NCBI GenBank assembly: GCA_032718565.1
Contig: JAVGVS010000004.1
Span: 5,408,299-5,472,298 of the forward strand
Origin: Distichodus sexfasciatus
Taxonomy: Eukaryota > Chordata > Actinopteri > Characiformes > Distichodontidae
Direction of reading: 5' to 3'
Length of the DNA: 64,000 bases
Of the stretch, positions 25,101 through 38,000 are shown one piece after another. The translations under genes were made by a program, and so were the position numbers. Each line of letters starts with the position of its first letter. Position 1 is the stretch's first letter. The notes below the pieces were generated by a model that did not search any database, was not told the origin of the DNA, and was given only the letters and a program-made list of their open reading frames with translations.

Positions 25101-28100
25101 CTGAAGACATTGCATGGATAAGCTTGCTGTGTGCTTTAAAAAGTAGAAAGGGAAAACTGATGAAAAAGTTTTAAAAGGCACTTGGCAAAGGGCGTTTCTG
25201 GCTATTATTAAAGTTGTTACAAATTTTAGCAGTTGAATTAATGGTAAAAAGTATTTTAAAACTAGAATCTTTTCTTCATATATGGGTGTTAAAATCAATT
25301 ATATATTTAAATCTATACATTTATGAAATGTTAGTCTAGATTTAAGCCTTCTAGAACAAGAAATTTAGAATTTCTTCTGTATTGATACTAGATTAAAAAC
25401 AGTTTTAGAAACTGTATTAATATGACCTGCAAATTTTAACTTGGAGATTAAGCGGTTCGGATAACGAATGAACGAATGAATGAATATTCAAGATAAAATA
25501 ACAATCACTGTTGATCTTTCTTGTTTATATATGTAATATGAACAGAACACCAAGTTTTGTGGCCAAAAGAGGCAATCATAATGTGTTAATAATTATCTCA
25601 TTTGGCTTAAAATATTAGCTCAATATTTCAACTTTTCTTTAATGAGCTGAAAATTTTAAGCCATGCACACTCTACAGCAAAAACTGCGGAAGGAGTTTAA
25701 TGCACAAAAAACAGGAAGTAGAGAAAATCATGAAAATAGGCAAACACAATTAGTCATCTAGTAAAGGCACTGCAGCAAAAACCCAGACAGACACCAGCAG
25801 CTCTTTCCAAATAAGACGGGCTTATGCTTGACTAAAGTGCTCAGTTCTTCTTTCTGCTTTGAGTAGTTTGTTTCATATGTTTGAAAACTGTTTCAGCAAG
25901 AGCCTGTGTAATAATAAATACTATCCAATCAGCACATCAGCACATAGAAGGAACTTAGCGTTTAAGCGAAACCCAGATCTCAGAAGTTAATTGACAAAGT
26001 ACTTCTCGCTGACTTGGACTCTAGTGAAAACTAGAGCTTGTTCTCTTTCTGAACAACTGAAGAGAAATGATATTGAAAGCTCTTCCTGCAATATTTCCAA
26101 ATTACTGACTGATACTTGTTTCATCACGTGATCACTGTAATGTCGAAACAAGAGTGTGTTACCCGGTCGAGCTTTGGACTTCAGCATGTCTTCACTGAAA
26201 TTAAAGGCAAAAAGGAGAGTCAGCATGACCAAGCATTGGAGCACTGAAAGGAATCCAATATTTATGTTCATACTTGCATATCTGGCTTAAAAATTTACAG
26301 CAAATGCTTACCAATCGTGGCTGTGTTCTCCACCAGCAGATGAGCCTAGAGGTTTCAGGGGAACAAAAATTAACCAAAATCCTGCAGATAAAACCTTGAT
26401 CCTTACAAGAGCCAACAGGGGACTTACTTGGGTTTTGGAGCAGGTTTCCCTGAGCAGAGTCAGAACTCATGAGTGTTGGAGCGGGTTGTAAGTCAATATC
26501 TGATCGGGGGAAAATAAGGTTGTACATGCTGGGTGTTAACTGGAGGTTGATCAGCGTGAATTTTGGTTTGATCACAGGCAATTGCAAAGTTATCTTAAAT
26601 GTAAAATTTCAGTGAGTTTATCGTGGTCAAAATGATAGTGAATTAAAATCTACAAATGTTCAGCTTTATTCAGTCCCCGCAGGATTTCACTGTCGTTTTG
26701 AGATTGTTGCTGCCTAAAATGTCTGCTTAGGGGCAGCTGGTGGCATAACGGTAGGGTGTTCGCCCCGTGATCAGAAGGTCGCATGTTCGAATCCAGGGCC
26801 AGTAAAGTTACCACTGAGGTACTCATGAGCAAGGTACCGTCCCCAAGCACTGCTCCCCGGGCACTTGTTAGCTGCTCGCTGCTCCCTCACGGATGTGTTA
26901 AATGCAGAAGTCACATTTTGTCTTGGTGCACTATGTGCTGTGCTGTGTTCACAACGACAAATAATCACTCACTTTCTGCACCAGCTATTTGAAAAAAATT
27001 GCAATAAAACTGCAGGAACAAATCAAAGTTGCAGAAAAAGTTGCATTTTCCCCCTTTATAATTATTTTTTACAATTAATTAAAGTGAAGGAAACAAAACC
27101 ACTATTATTTTTGTTACCCATTAACCATTTTGTTATTTTTGAAGATAAATTTGAAGGCGTTTTTAATCACACGTGTCCCGCATCTTCCAAACGTGTTGCG
27201 GGAAACGACAATGACTGGTCGAAAATTGCAGTAATTGATCAAAATTGCAAGCTCAGGATGAATTCACAGGGATTGGCTGAATTAATTTAATTTAATTAAT
27301 AGTTGTGATCACAATTTTGTGAAATCCTGGAGGGTCTGTTTCGTCGTGTTCCACAGTAGGTATAATTTATGAAATTGGACATTTCGCGTTTTTAAAATCA
27401 TGATGTTAAATGGCAGAAATTGCTCAAGAATAATTTATGTTTATGTTCTACACAATGTGAAGTGATTTTCAACATATTTTTGCTGTTGCCCTCAGAATTA
27501 TGCAACAAAGTGATTATTACCACACCTTAACACCTACACATTGTGAAACGACAGGGATTCTCAAACAATAATATTTTCATATTAATAATACATGACAAAT
27601 TTAATAGTGCAATAGTGCAGTAATAATACTGCAAATTCAACACTAAGTGTGGCGATGAATGGGTTCTGAAAATCATAGACCACATTATAGACAAAGATAC
27701 AGACATCTCTTTTTTACTCACAGTGAAGTATTTGTGGTAAATTAATTTTCAAAAGCTTTCTAACCTTGAGTGTGACTTCCTCCCTCGACTTGGTCAGAGG
27801 AATGACAATCAACTCTCTCAGACTGCAGACGCTCTTGATTCAGGAGCAGTTGGTCTTTAAGATCCATTCCCTGAAAAACAAGTGACATGACATCTCACAA
27901 AAATGCAAATGTAGGGTTTATATGTCCAGACATTTTATCTCACAACATTAGGCATCAGACAAACAGGCTACAGATTTTCATGTTCTAAAGATTATTTTTT
28001 ATTTTGCAAATAAATACATTTTATATCTCTGAAAAGGAAACCTTTGTTCCTAAAGCTGTCCTTCTTTTGAACGCCTAACACCCCCCTGCCCAAAGTTATC

Positions 28101-31100
28101 ATTATCACCTCACACATTCTTACTTCCCCCATCCCCCCTAACTTGACCTCCACAGACTTGAGTCTCTCTCATTTTTCACTTTCTGAACATTATGCACCTT
28201 ACTTCTGTTATTTAATGTTATTTTATTATTGTTTACATTGCAATGCACAGAGTATACATACATATACAGTTCATGCAATTCAATCCAGTTGCACCTGGTA
28301 CAAGTCACTGTCTCATCTCTTACTGATCACTGCTTGTTCCTTGTTTTCTGTTTCTGTCATTGTGTGTCATTTGTTGTGTTAAATGTTACAACTGTTATTT
28401 GTGTGCTGCTCCACTGTGCCTTTTAAATTGCCCCTCTGGGACAAATAAAGTTTTTGAAATTGAATGACATTCGATGTTCAGAACTGCACTGAAGATTTAG
28501 CTAAGCTGCTGTTGTAATGCCTCCATCAGGCAACTAGAGGTCTCCATTCTTAGTGTAAGGGCCTGTTTACACATATCTACATTTTTTAATACGTTTGGGC
28601 CTTCTGTTTACATCTAAAGAGAGTTTTAGCCAGCTCAAACAGATAACGAGTTGAACAATTTTCTAAAACGATGACGTGTTTAGTTCTATTGTGAGCATGT
28701 TGCCTGCTATTAAGTGACATAAAAAACATGACGCAGAAGAGTGGTAAACATTCAAGTTTGGAATAATTTTGTGTTCTAGTGTGTACCGAGATTTTTTGTA
28801 ACCGAATGTTGTGTAAACGCAAAAAAAATATGCTTTTATAAAAATATCAACATACGTGTAAGCAAGCCCTTAGGCTCATTTGTCCTACACCCCTTTTCCA
28901 CTGCACTGGTGCCAGCATCGTTTCTTTTTTATTGCTTACAAAATAAACTACTCTGGGGTCTTGGTTCCAGATCAGCAAGTTATAGTGCTCTAAATCAGCA
29001 CTGAAAGATTGCTGGTCTGTAACCGAGAATCTGTGATGTCGTAAGAGGTGGGCGATGTAAAGCGAGGCATATATAGAATAAAGAAAACAATTTTTGTCTC
29101 TGATAAAATGGCAAGGCAATCTGTGAATTACATTAAATATTAGGGTTAATGACACACTCAGGAGGAGCTTCTATCCTCACACCATAAAACGTCTTAACCA
29201 GAACATGACATTACTACTTCTTTAATATAATCCAAACTGATGTAAACTCTTCTTATCTGTCACCAACCTGCTATTTTACACTGGTGTGATTTTATACCCA
29301 TTTATACTTAAATGCCACCTACCTGCCTTTAAAGAACTGTATGTGTATTTGCTCATTCTGCAGCAAGGCACATTGGACTTTAAATACACAGTTTCTACTG
29401 TATATACACATGTACAGTCACTGTCTAAAGTATAAGCCCTATAAGAACTTAAGCAATTTTTCTGTCTTTATTTTTTATTCTTACTCTTTGGTTTTTAGCT
29501 GACTGTAAGATTCTTTAACTTAACCTGTTAACTTTTCATCTAGTTTTCATCTAATTTCTAAATTGTATCTTTTGATTTACACAGTCTTAGGATCATTCAG
29601 GGTGCAAGTTATAGGTACTTGTAGAACTATGTATGTGAAAATAATCTTGAATCTACTGCTTACAAAACAGTGTTGGGGAAGCTACTTTTAAATGGCTGCT
29701 TTTCAAGCTACAAGCTGAATTCAATGAAAAGTATCTAAGTTACAGACAAGCTAGAGAAATTCTTGTTTCTATTTTGGCCAAGGTGGACTGTCCATCCTGT
29801 GACTCCATCTAGCAGCTGCCAAAAGCGAGCAAGCTGAAAATACCAATCTTTGTACAGAGAGAATAATAATACTATTTTTAATAGTATGAATGTAGAAAGT
29901 ACATGTTGTCAGAAAAATACTCAAGTGAACTACAGATGCCTGAAAATTCACTTTAAGTAGTTACTCAAGTAATTACCCTAGATACAGATGAGCTTCTGCT
30001 TGTGAGCTTCATCCGGCTGTTTTCTAAGCAGTATTTTTGTGCCCGTTTGCGGTCCCGCTCCGCTCTCCTCTCCAGCACATTATGGGAGGTGCTCAGACCA
30101 TCCAAGAACTTCATGATCAGGTCGCAGATTTTGGAGCTGACCTCCACAATGTCCGGGCGAAGCTCTGAGTTTGGGGTTAGGCACCTGGTTTGGCAGAACA
30201 TTACGGTAAGAACACCAACGTTAGTTGAGAAATAGGGTGCAAATGATAAATGGAATGGCAAAAAAGTCATGTATGCCTGATTCATTTGTTGTTCAAATTA
30301 AACGAGTGGTTTTTCATGCTCAAACTAAAAAATAGAACAGTAGTGGTTATAAAAACCATGCGTGTTTACATTGTTCCTTGCCAGTAAAGTAAGTGTTAGT
30401 CTACTTCATCTGTCATTTTTATTCTGGTTTTAACATTTAATGTGTGTAATGCTCACTTCTACGTCATGCTACTTGCGTTTGACAAAACAAAATGGAATTT
30501 TGAGTGTTTTCTATTTTTATTCGAGAGCAAAATGGGAACTCTGAAAATAACTTTACATTTTTAATTTTGGTTTTGAAAACAAATATTGAAAAAAAATTGG
30601 GTTTATTTTTGGACTTAATTTGGAAACAAATGATAAACAGGGCGGCATGGTGGCGCAGTGGGTAGCGGTGCCGCCTCACAGCGAGGTCCTGAATTCGGAC
30701 CCTGGTTCAGCCGTAGGGCCTTTCTGTGTGGAGTTTGCATGCTTTCCCCGTGTTTGCGTTGGTTTCCGGTTTCCTCTCACAGTCCAAATGCATGCACTAT
30801 AGGTTAACTGGTGACTCTAAATCAGCCCGTAAAGTGTGAATGTGAGTGTCATTGCGTGTGTGTGTGTGTGCCCTGCGACCCCAGTTGGGATTAAGCAGTT
30901 CAGAAAATGAATGAATGAATGAATGATGAACAGATGAAAGAATCTCACCATTTAATCATATCTGTAATGCGTTCAGAATAAGCAGAATCTTCCATTGGTT
31001 CATATTCAGCTTCCACAATCTAAACAAAAACACAAAGGCAAAGTTAGAATAAATGAATTAGACCTACAGAACTGTCCGAACAGTAGGACCTGAAATCCAT

Positions 31101-33428
31101 ACTTAGTTAAAAGTAAACTGTTAACTAAGATAAAATGGCCACTGTCGTCAGTTGAAATGTAGTGACGCAAAAAGTTATTACTCTCATTAGAACTGTAGTA
31201 AAGAAGAGATGGTAAGTTTCTAATATTTATAATACTTGAAAGTAACAAAGTACAAATACTCTAGTTATATACACAACTGCCAAAGACTAATCACCTTCGT
31301 AGCAAGTGAGAGCATGTTGGTGCTGTAGAAAGGAGGCCTGAGTGTGACCATCTGATAAAGAATGCAGCCAGTAGCCCAAACATCTGCCTTCTCCCCATAA
31401 GGTTCGCTCTTCACAATCTCCGGGCTACAACAAAGATACAAGGATGCTAGAACTTTGGATAAAAATATTTTTACAATCTTTTAAGATCCAAAACCTTTTT
31501 TCAGCTGAGACGCAGTGTTTTTGATACAAAGATTCAAAAAATCCATTAAGATCCTGTTTTGTAAGCCTTTCTAGTTGAAAAGTCAAAGTAGCAAAACCAG
31601 CTTGTCATATATTTTAACATGTGTTTTTGGACTTTTGCTGTTTTTTTTTTCCAGCAGGCATGCATCCCTACTTAAAACCTTTATGGTCTTGTTTTAAGAA
31701 GTTGCTTTTGTGCCAATCTAGCTTGGCAAAAATTTAAAAATGTGTTTTTGGACTTAAGGATTTTAAAAATCCTATATTTAGGATAATGCTATATTTAAAA
31801 AAATATTTGGAATCATTCCTAGTTGGTTAAGATGTGTGTTAAAACTTTTTATGTTTTCAGCATAGATTCCAGCCATGTAGCCAACCATAACCGACAGTGA
31901 AACTGCATGAACATAGTACAAACCAGGAGTAGATGATGGTCCCCACAACTGACATCAGCTTGCTGTTCTCCTGTTTCTGCTTTGCAAGGCCAAAGTCGGC
32001 TGTAAAAACATTACAGTTTCTGTTTAACTTTTACCCGTGTGAATCGAGTCAGTATTAACTAATAAGAAGTCATGTCACTGACTGATGGTGACTTTGTCTC
32101 TCTCTCCAAGCATGATGTTGTTGGGGGTGAGATCTCTGTGAACAATCCTCTTCTCTTTGTGCAAATACCGCAGTGCGAGGCACATCTGTTGTTCAGCAGA
32201 AAACGAATTTATTTTGGGAAATAATAGTCTCTTATTATGAATGCATTTTAACAGTACTTAGCTAAATGTACATAGAATACTAGTATTAGCTACTGAAAAT
32301 ACTGGATCTGAATAAATAATTTTGGAAATGGGAATTCTAGAGGCTTGATCACCTGAATAAAAATGTTCCACACTCTTTCTTCAGTGAATGACTGCTGTTT
32401 TTCTTTCAGAGAGCTGAAATGATCTGCAAGTGGGGCTCCTTCCACAAGCTCCATAACAATATAAAGTCTGTCACCTAGTATGAATAAACTTTTTTGTATA
32501 TAAATACATACTGTAAAATTTTATATGGTTAATCATTTTTTAAAAGTTACTTACTTTCCAAAAATGTCTTGAGGTATTTAACAATGTTTGGATGTGTCAT
32601 CTAAAGAAAACAAACCACAAAGCAGTTTGTAAGTCTCTCAAGAAGTATGTAAAAATCATAATCCAACCCCAGCGGGGTTGCAGCATAGTAGTATTTCCAA
32701 AGAAAAGGGTACTGCTAGATTCTATTCAGTTACAGCTTTCTTAAATGTACTTTTTAATGTGCTTGAGTCAGATGTGACCAAATTTAAGAGGAAAACAATG
32801 AACATGAGTTGTCTTGCAAAACATTCATTTGTGTGGGTTTGTGGTCATTAGCTGCTGATTACCAGCCACTAAAAATGTGTGGCCCGGCTAAATTTCTTGC
32901 TTTAAAAACTGTCCAACTGAATTCATATTTGAATAACCTGGTGTAGAACGATCTGCAGAATGCAGTTCATTCTTACGACCACTAGAGGACAGTAAGATTA
33001 CTGAAATGAGAGAGAACGCGCATCATTCACAACCTTTTCTTAAGAAGAAATGTTTTTCATATATACGCAGTTTTCACGAAGATTCTGACATCCACCAGTG
33101 TTTTCTTATTTGATTCTGTTCCAAGGTAAGAACATAATCTACAAGTGCTGAAGAGCACTCTTTCACAAATTTTACTGCATGTATGTTTGTGTAAAACATT
33201 ACATACAATTCTACAGTTGTATACAACAAACAAACAAATTTAAGAAATAATTTACGTAAATACTGGTGAATGAAGCCTAATGACTCTCTTACTTTGTCAA
33301 AAAGGACTATCAGCAAATATACCTAATTTGGGAATTGTAAAAATTAATCATTTGGTCAAATGGCTGGAAATTTAATATAACTTTTCATTAGACTATTATT
33401 ATTCTTATCATTATTATTATTGTTGTTG

Positions 33429-33472
<44 letters not shown>

Positions 33473-35066
33473 TTACTTGATTGTATTATTTTACTTGTTC
33501 TCTGATGATGGTGAGCTCTGTACAATCTTCTCCCACGTTGCTGTCTCGGGATTTCTTGTCGTGGCCGAAGGCGGGGTTGTGCAGATTGACTTCCTTTAGC
33601 GCCACGCAATTCTGCGCTCCCTGTTTGCGAACCTTTTAAAGAAAGAGTCACAAAATGACGGCACTCAACAACCTATACTAACTAGTCAGAACTTATTTAC
33701 CTGTTAGCGTTCATTCGTTTGTTCAGTGGTTGATCCATACGCCTGTTTCATTAACTCATTCATTCTGGCTGCCAAACATGCGTCTGTTTTACTTTCTCGT
33801 GTCATGTATAAGCAGTGCAGGTAATAACAGTTACAGTAATGTATTACCGTTTGCTATACTTGCCAGAAATGGAAACGTACTAATCATAGACGCGGTTTAT
33901 GTTTTTTGCCAGTGGTTTAGAGCTTTTCAGGCATGACACGCTGAAAGGACTATAAATAGACCGAAATGTAACTTCGCTGGCACTGTCGCGTGGGTGCTCA
34001 GCATTTGTCATATTAACATAGGCGCCGATCGTGCACCCAGGATGCATCTGTGATATTATACACTTTACATATTTCAGTAACGCATTACAACACACTTTAA
34101 CCGGTAGTTTTGTTTTATTTTTGTTAAAGAACAACCACCACCACCAAACACCGCAGAGACCTTCGGCACAAGAGGCCACATTCCGCGAGGAAAGAGTATT
34201 TCCACCACAGACCGTCATTATGCCGCACCACATCGCCTCCACTGGATGTTGAACGAACTGCGTAAATTACATTTTCGTATTTTGAATGCCAAGCCAATAA
34301 AGTGTGAAACGCATTACAATTCAAGACAATTAATATTGCAATACTAACAAATAACCGAGAAATAACTGTAACAAGTAATCTATAATGTATTACATTTTGA
34401 GATAACTTGCTTAACTGATTGTATACTGCATTTTATAATGAAAGTCCCACGTGGAAAAGATATACTACAGGCCCGGACCTCTGACGACCTCGCCCCTTTA
34501 ATGATGCTCGGAGATCATTTGAAATTTATATAAATAATTTTTTTTCTTAAAATGGGACAAGCCTGGACCACTTTTACAAGAAGGAAAGAAAAGATGCCAA
34601 AAAAATCCTAAAAATTTAATGTAGGATTTTTGTATGAATCAATAAACCGTAATAATTGCGAGAACACACTGGGTTGCAGTGAACTTATAAACAGCAAACA
34701 TAAAGCGATATAATAATTTTTTCAAATGGGATTGTTTATTGTATGTTAGTCAACGTGATGCAATTCTTATTGTGTATCCTATATTGATAGGTTTCAATCT
34801 ATTTTTAATATCTAGAAGCGAGGAGACCTTCAATATTTGGAAGAAAACTTGTGTATATTTTTATACTTGGCGAATAAATCTGGCGTAATTCTGATTTGCA
34901 GCACAGTCTTGTGTCTTTGAGTAGCAAAGGCCTTTACCTTAAAAACGCTGCCGAAAGCGCCGCTGCCCAGGTGGTCAAGAATGCAGTAGCCATTGATCAG
35001 TTTTAGGGGAGGACGGTTCTGGTTCATGGCCTCAATTCTCTCTCTCAGCCCGTCTAGTTCTTCAGC
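22145..35066 (-). CDS. nek10: nek10 intact block: kinase domain and C-terminal tail, 19 exons
   Basis: Exons on the minus strand: 35066-34938, 33632-33495, 32600-32555, 32474-32353, 32185-32083, 31999-31924, 31424-31295, 31019-30949, 30184-29977, 27870-27765, 26499-26428, 26345-26312, 26194-26163, 24808-24708, 24154-24044, 23729-23687, 22581-22529, 22355-22297, 22190-22145. They sum to 1680 nt with every codon phase matching, giving 559 residues and a stop. Kinase landmarks are the glycine loop LGSGAFGSVFK, lysine in VALKEVN, catalytic loop HRDLTPNN, TDFGLAKQ, the activation-segment CPEIV and DVWATGCI. The tail keeps RPDIVEVSS, HRKVRQIDDP, AVERFKKSLF and REGITYEQIQ. An ATG in the first exon (35027-35025, start of MNQNRPP) could start a kinase-only protein. 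One tail exon of the human protein, between 26163 and 24808, was not found, but the join is in phase without it. Confidence 0.88.
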
Positions 35067-38000
35067 CTATAAACCAAGAATGGAAGATTCTGAATTATTT
35101 GCTTGCATCTTTGAATATTAAAATAACTCTATTTTCATTCAAAGACCTTAATAACATTATAATTAATTAATTAACAAACAAACAAACTGGTTTATTAACA
35201 TCATGTCAATACTGTTATTAAATGTATTAATTTATTAAGTACAAGTTAATTTAAACGAAGAGCTAATATTTAAAAGAAATTCTTGGAACCAATTTTTCTT
35301 CTGGAACAGAGAATTGGAATTGATTTAAAAAGTAAAATCTGAATTGAGCATCAACTCCAAGGCCTTAGAAATGATGCCATAGCAATTCAATAGACAACAA
35401 GTACTGCTCAAAATAAAGACAGAAGACTGTGATCTACTGTGATCTTCATAAGTCATGATGATAGATAATTTTGTTGTTTGTCAAGCGTTATTTTTAATCA
35501 ATTGTAATTTTCTGAATCACTGCAAGTCTGGAGATGTGAAACTTCCACAATCTTTTGTTCTTATTACACTAAATTATTTGTTATTATTTTGTTTGTAGAC
35601 TTCTCACAGACCTCTTTTTAGATCATCATCATCACCAACAGACAGATTCCACCATAGGTTTTGCAGCTGAGATTTTTTCTTTTGAGCTTCATGGCACAGC
35701 AATGTCTCTCACGTAATGACCAATGTCGATGAACATCTCAAACATCTCGGTTGGGAAAAGTCTACAACAGCAAGGGTTATATTACGTCCAAAATTCATAT
35801 CCTCCCCAATCCATACAACATCACAGTATGATTATACAAAAACATGGATACCTTTTGAAAAGGTGTCTAGTGCGTTCCATGCTGAATAAGAACCTCAGGG
35901 TCCTGAAAGCGTACTTAATAACACACAGAAATCAGTATTGTATATCCATCCATCACATAAACTGTCACATTCTAGCCCCATCAGACCTAAGGTGGGGTGA
36001 CTTCCTTCCACTTTGGTAATAAAGTAATAAAACAAGATTAGTTGTACCTGTAATGATGCTGCTCTGGGTCCAGCACCTGAGCTCTGAGGTAATATCAGTT
36101 TACCAATAATGTACACTCCATTTTCCTGAGAGGATGAAAGGTTGAAGGGAAGAGGTTGGAAGGGAGATAAGCTGGAAACGTGGGAATGGAAATGTTGCCA
36201 GCCATTTAATCAGTGTGTCAGATACCTGCCACCTGATAAAGCTGACAGCATCGTCCAGCACCAGCTCCAGTTATAGCTGCACAGCATGCTGAAGTCAGTC
36301 AGGCATGTGAGTAATGGGCAACTTATGTAAGAGTAATCTCTTCTTAGTCAGAAGCCAAGTGAATAACTCTCTTTGCTGAAAAAAAATGCATCTACATCCA
36401 TCTAATTCTAATTATAGTTGTGAGTTGTTCTGGTTTCTTGGCAAGTTAGTTATGATGATTCATTTTCATTCCTGCTTTTGCTGGTCAAATGCCTTGGCTG
36501 CACTTATAATGAACGTCACGTCTCAGCAGTAGTACATATTTATGTAGTAGTAAGGCTTTCTTACAATTTCAGTAAAAGTTAAAATACTCTATTAGGAATA
36601 CTTCTGGAGTGAATGTACACATGAACAAAACTAAAGTGTTTAAAAATTCTCTATTGCTTAAAACTCAAAAGTTTAGTCCTTAGAAATGATTAAGTGTTAC
36701 TAATGTATTTTTGTAATTATTTTATACCATTTGACCATCAGGAGCCATATTAGAGTGTAAGTAACATCAATGTAAATGTTGGAGCTGACCAGCATACTGC
36801 AGAAACCATGGTGTTCTCATGAGCCTCATCGAGACCCAGCTCCTCGGATCGATAGCTGCTGCCTATTGCAAGCGACCTGCAGCATTTGCGCTGGAAAGGG
36901 ATTGCTATAGGCTTGATCGGTCATTACTGCGTAGACTCTCAATATATGCGGAAGAACATGGAAAAATTCACATCAACACATTTTCAAGCCCTGACTACAA
37001 AAATTGAACACCAACCAATTTAAGTTTGCTACCACCATCAAAAGTCTAAGATCCCATGCATTTTCCTCATCAGAATCTAAAAATCACATCATATCATTTT
37101 TAAGGAAATGTTTAAAAATAAATATAGAAATCTTTCACTGAATGGCACACCAACTTTTTCCTGCTCTCGCTCTTTTTGAGCAGGAGATCCCCTCAATAAT
37201 ATCAAAAGCCTTAAGACATAAGCCAATGATCTTCAACACAGCTTTCCAAAAACTTCTAGCTCCATAGGTCAGTATGGATCCTAGCACCTTAATAGAGAGC
37301 CTCTGATCTTGGGAACATCTGAAATAAAAGACTGGTTCCTGGTGCCAATGGAAAAGCAGCAAATAACTTCCCTAAACTTTGATATAATGGGGCAGAGCTT
37401 CTACGAAATCACTTGAGTTGCCAATATGACGCATGCTGAAGTTATGATTTTTAGAGCGCCTGATTAAAAAACTTCAAATTGCTGTTTGATTCACCTGGAA
37501 GGAAGGTAAGGTGTCCCCTTGGCCCTGCAGGATGCATTAAAGCTGCTGGACCCCCACCCGGAAACGCAATTTCAGTGTTGGCAATCAGATCTAGCACAGC
37601 TGCACCAGGACCCACACTCCTGACAGCTTAAGGTGATCAGCGTGGAGCAATGCTCAGTAGCACAGGAACTCCATCACATTCCTGCACCTGCTCCCGAACT
37701 CGTGGTACAGGGCAAAGGAGGCGGAGAAGTTCTGCACTCAGTCTGAGAGACAGAAACAAACATATACCATGCCACACCTATATGTCAAAGTATGTGGAGA
37801 TCAAGCAATCACTGCTATATAGGCATTATAGTCACTTTTCAAAACTGAGACTTAGTATATTTTGATTTGATTGGTTTGGTTTGGAGATTTCCGTGGCACA
37901 GTTATTTGACCTGTTTACCTAAGCAAGGAATAGACAAATCTTACTGAAGAATTCCTGGGTTGAATATGAATGTGAATGTAGACTTAGGCATGGGCGAGCT

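Noticed and set aside
33880..34242. 120-codon minus-strand frame in a nek10 intron
   Set aside because: No resemblance to any NEK10 segment or other family, no splice signals in phase, and the flanking nek10 exons join directly in phase without it.
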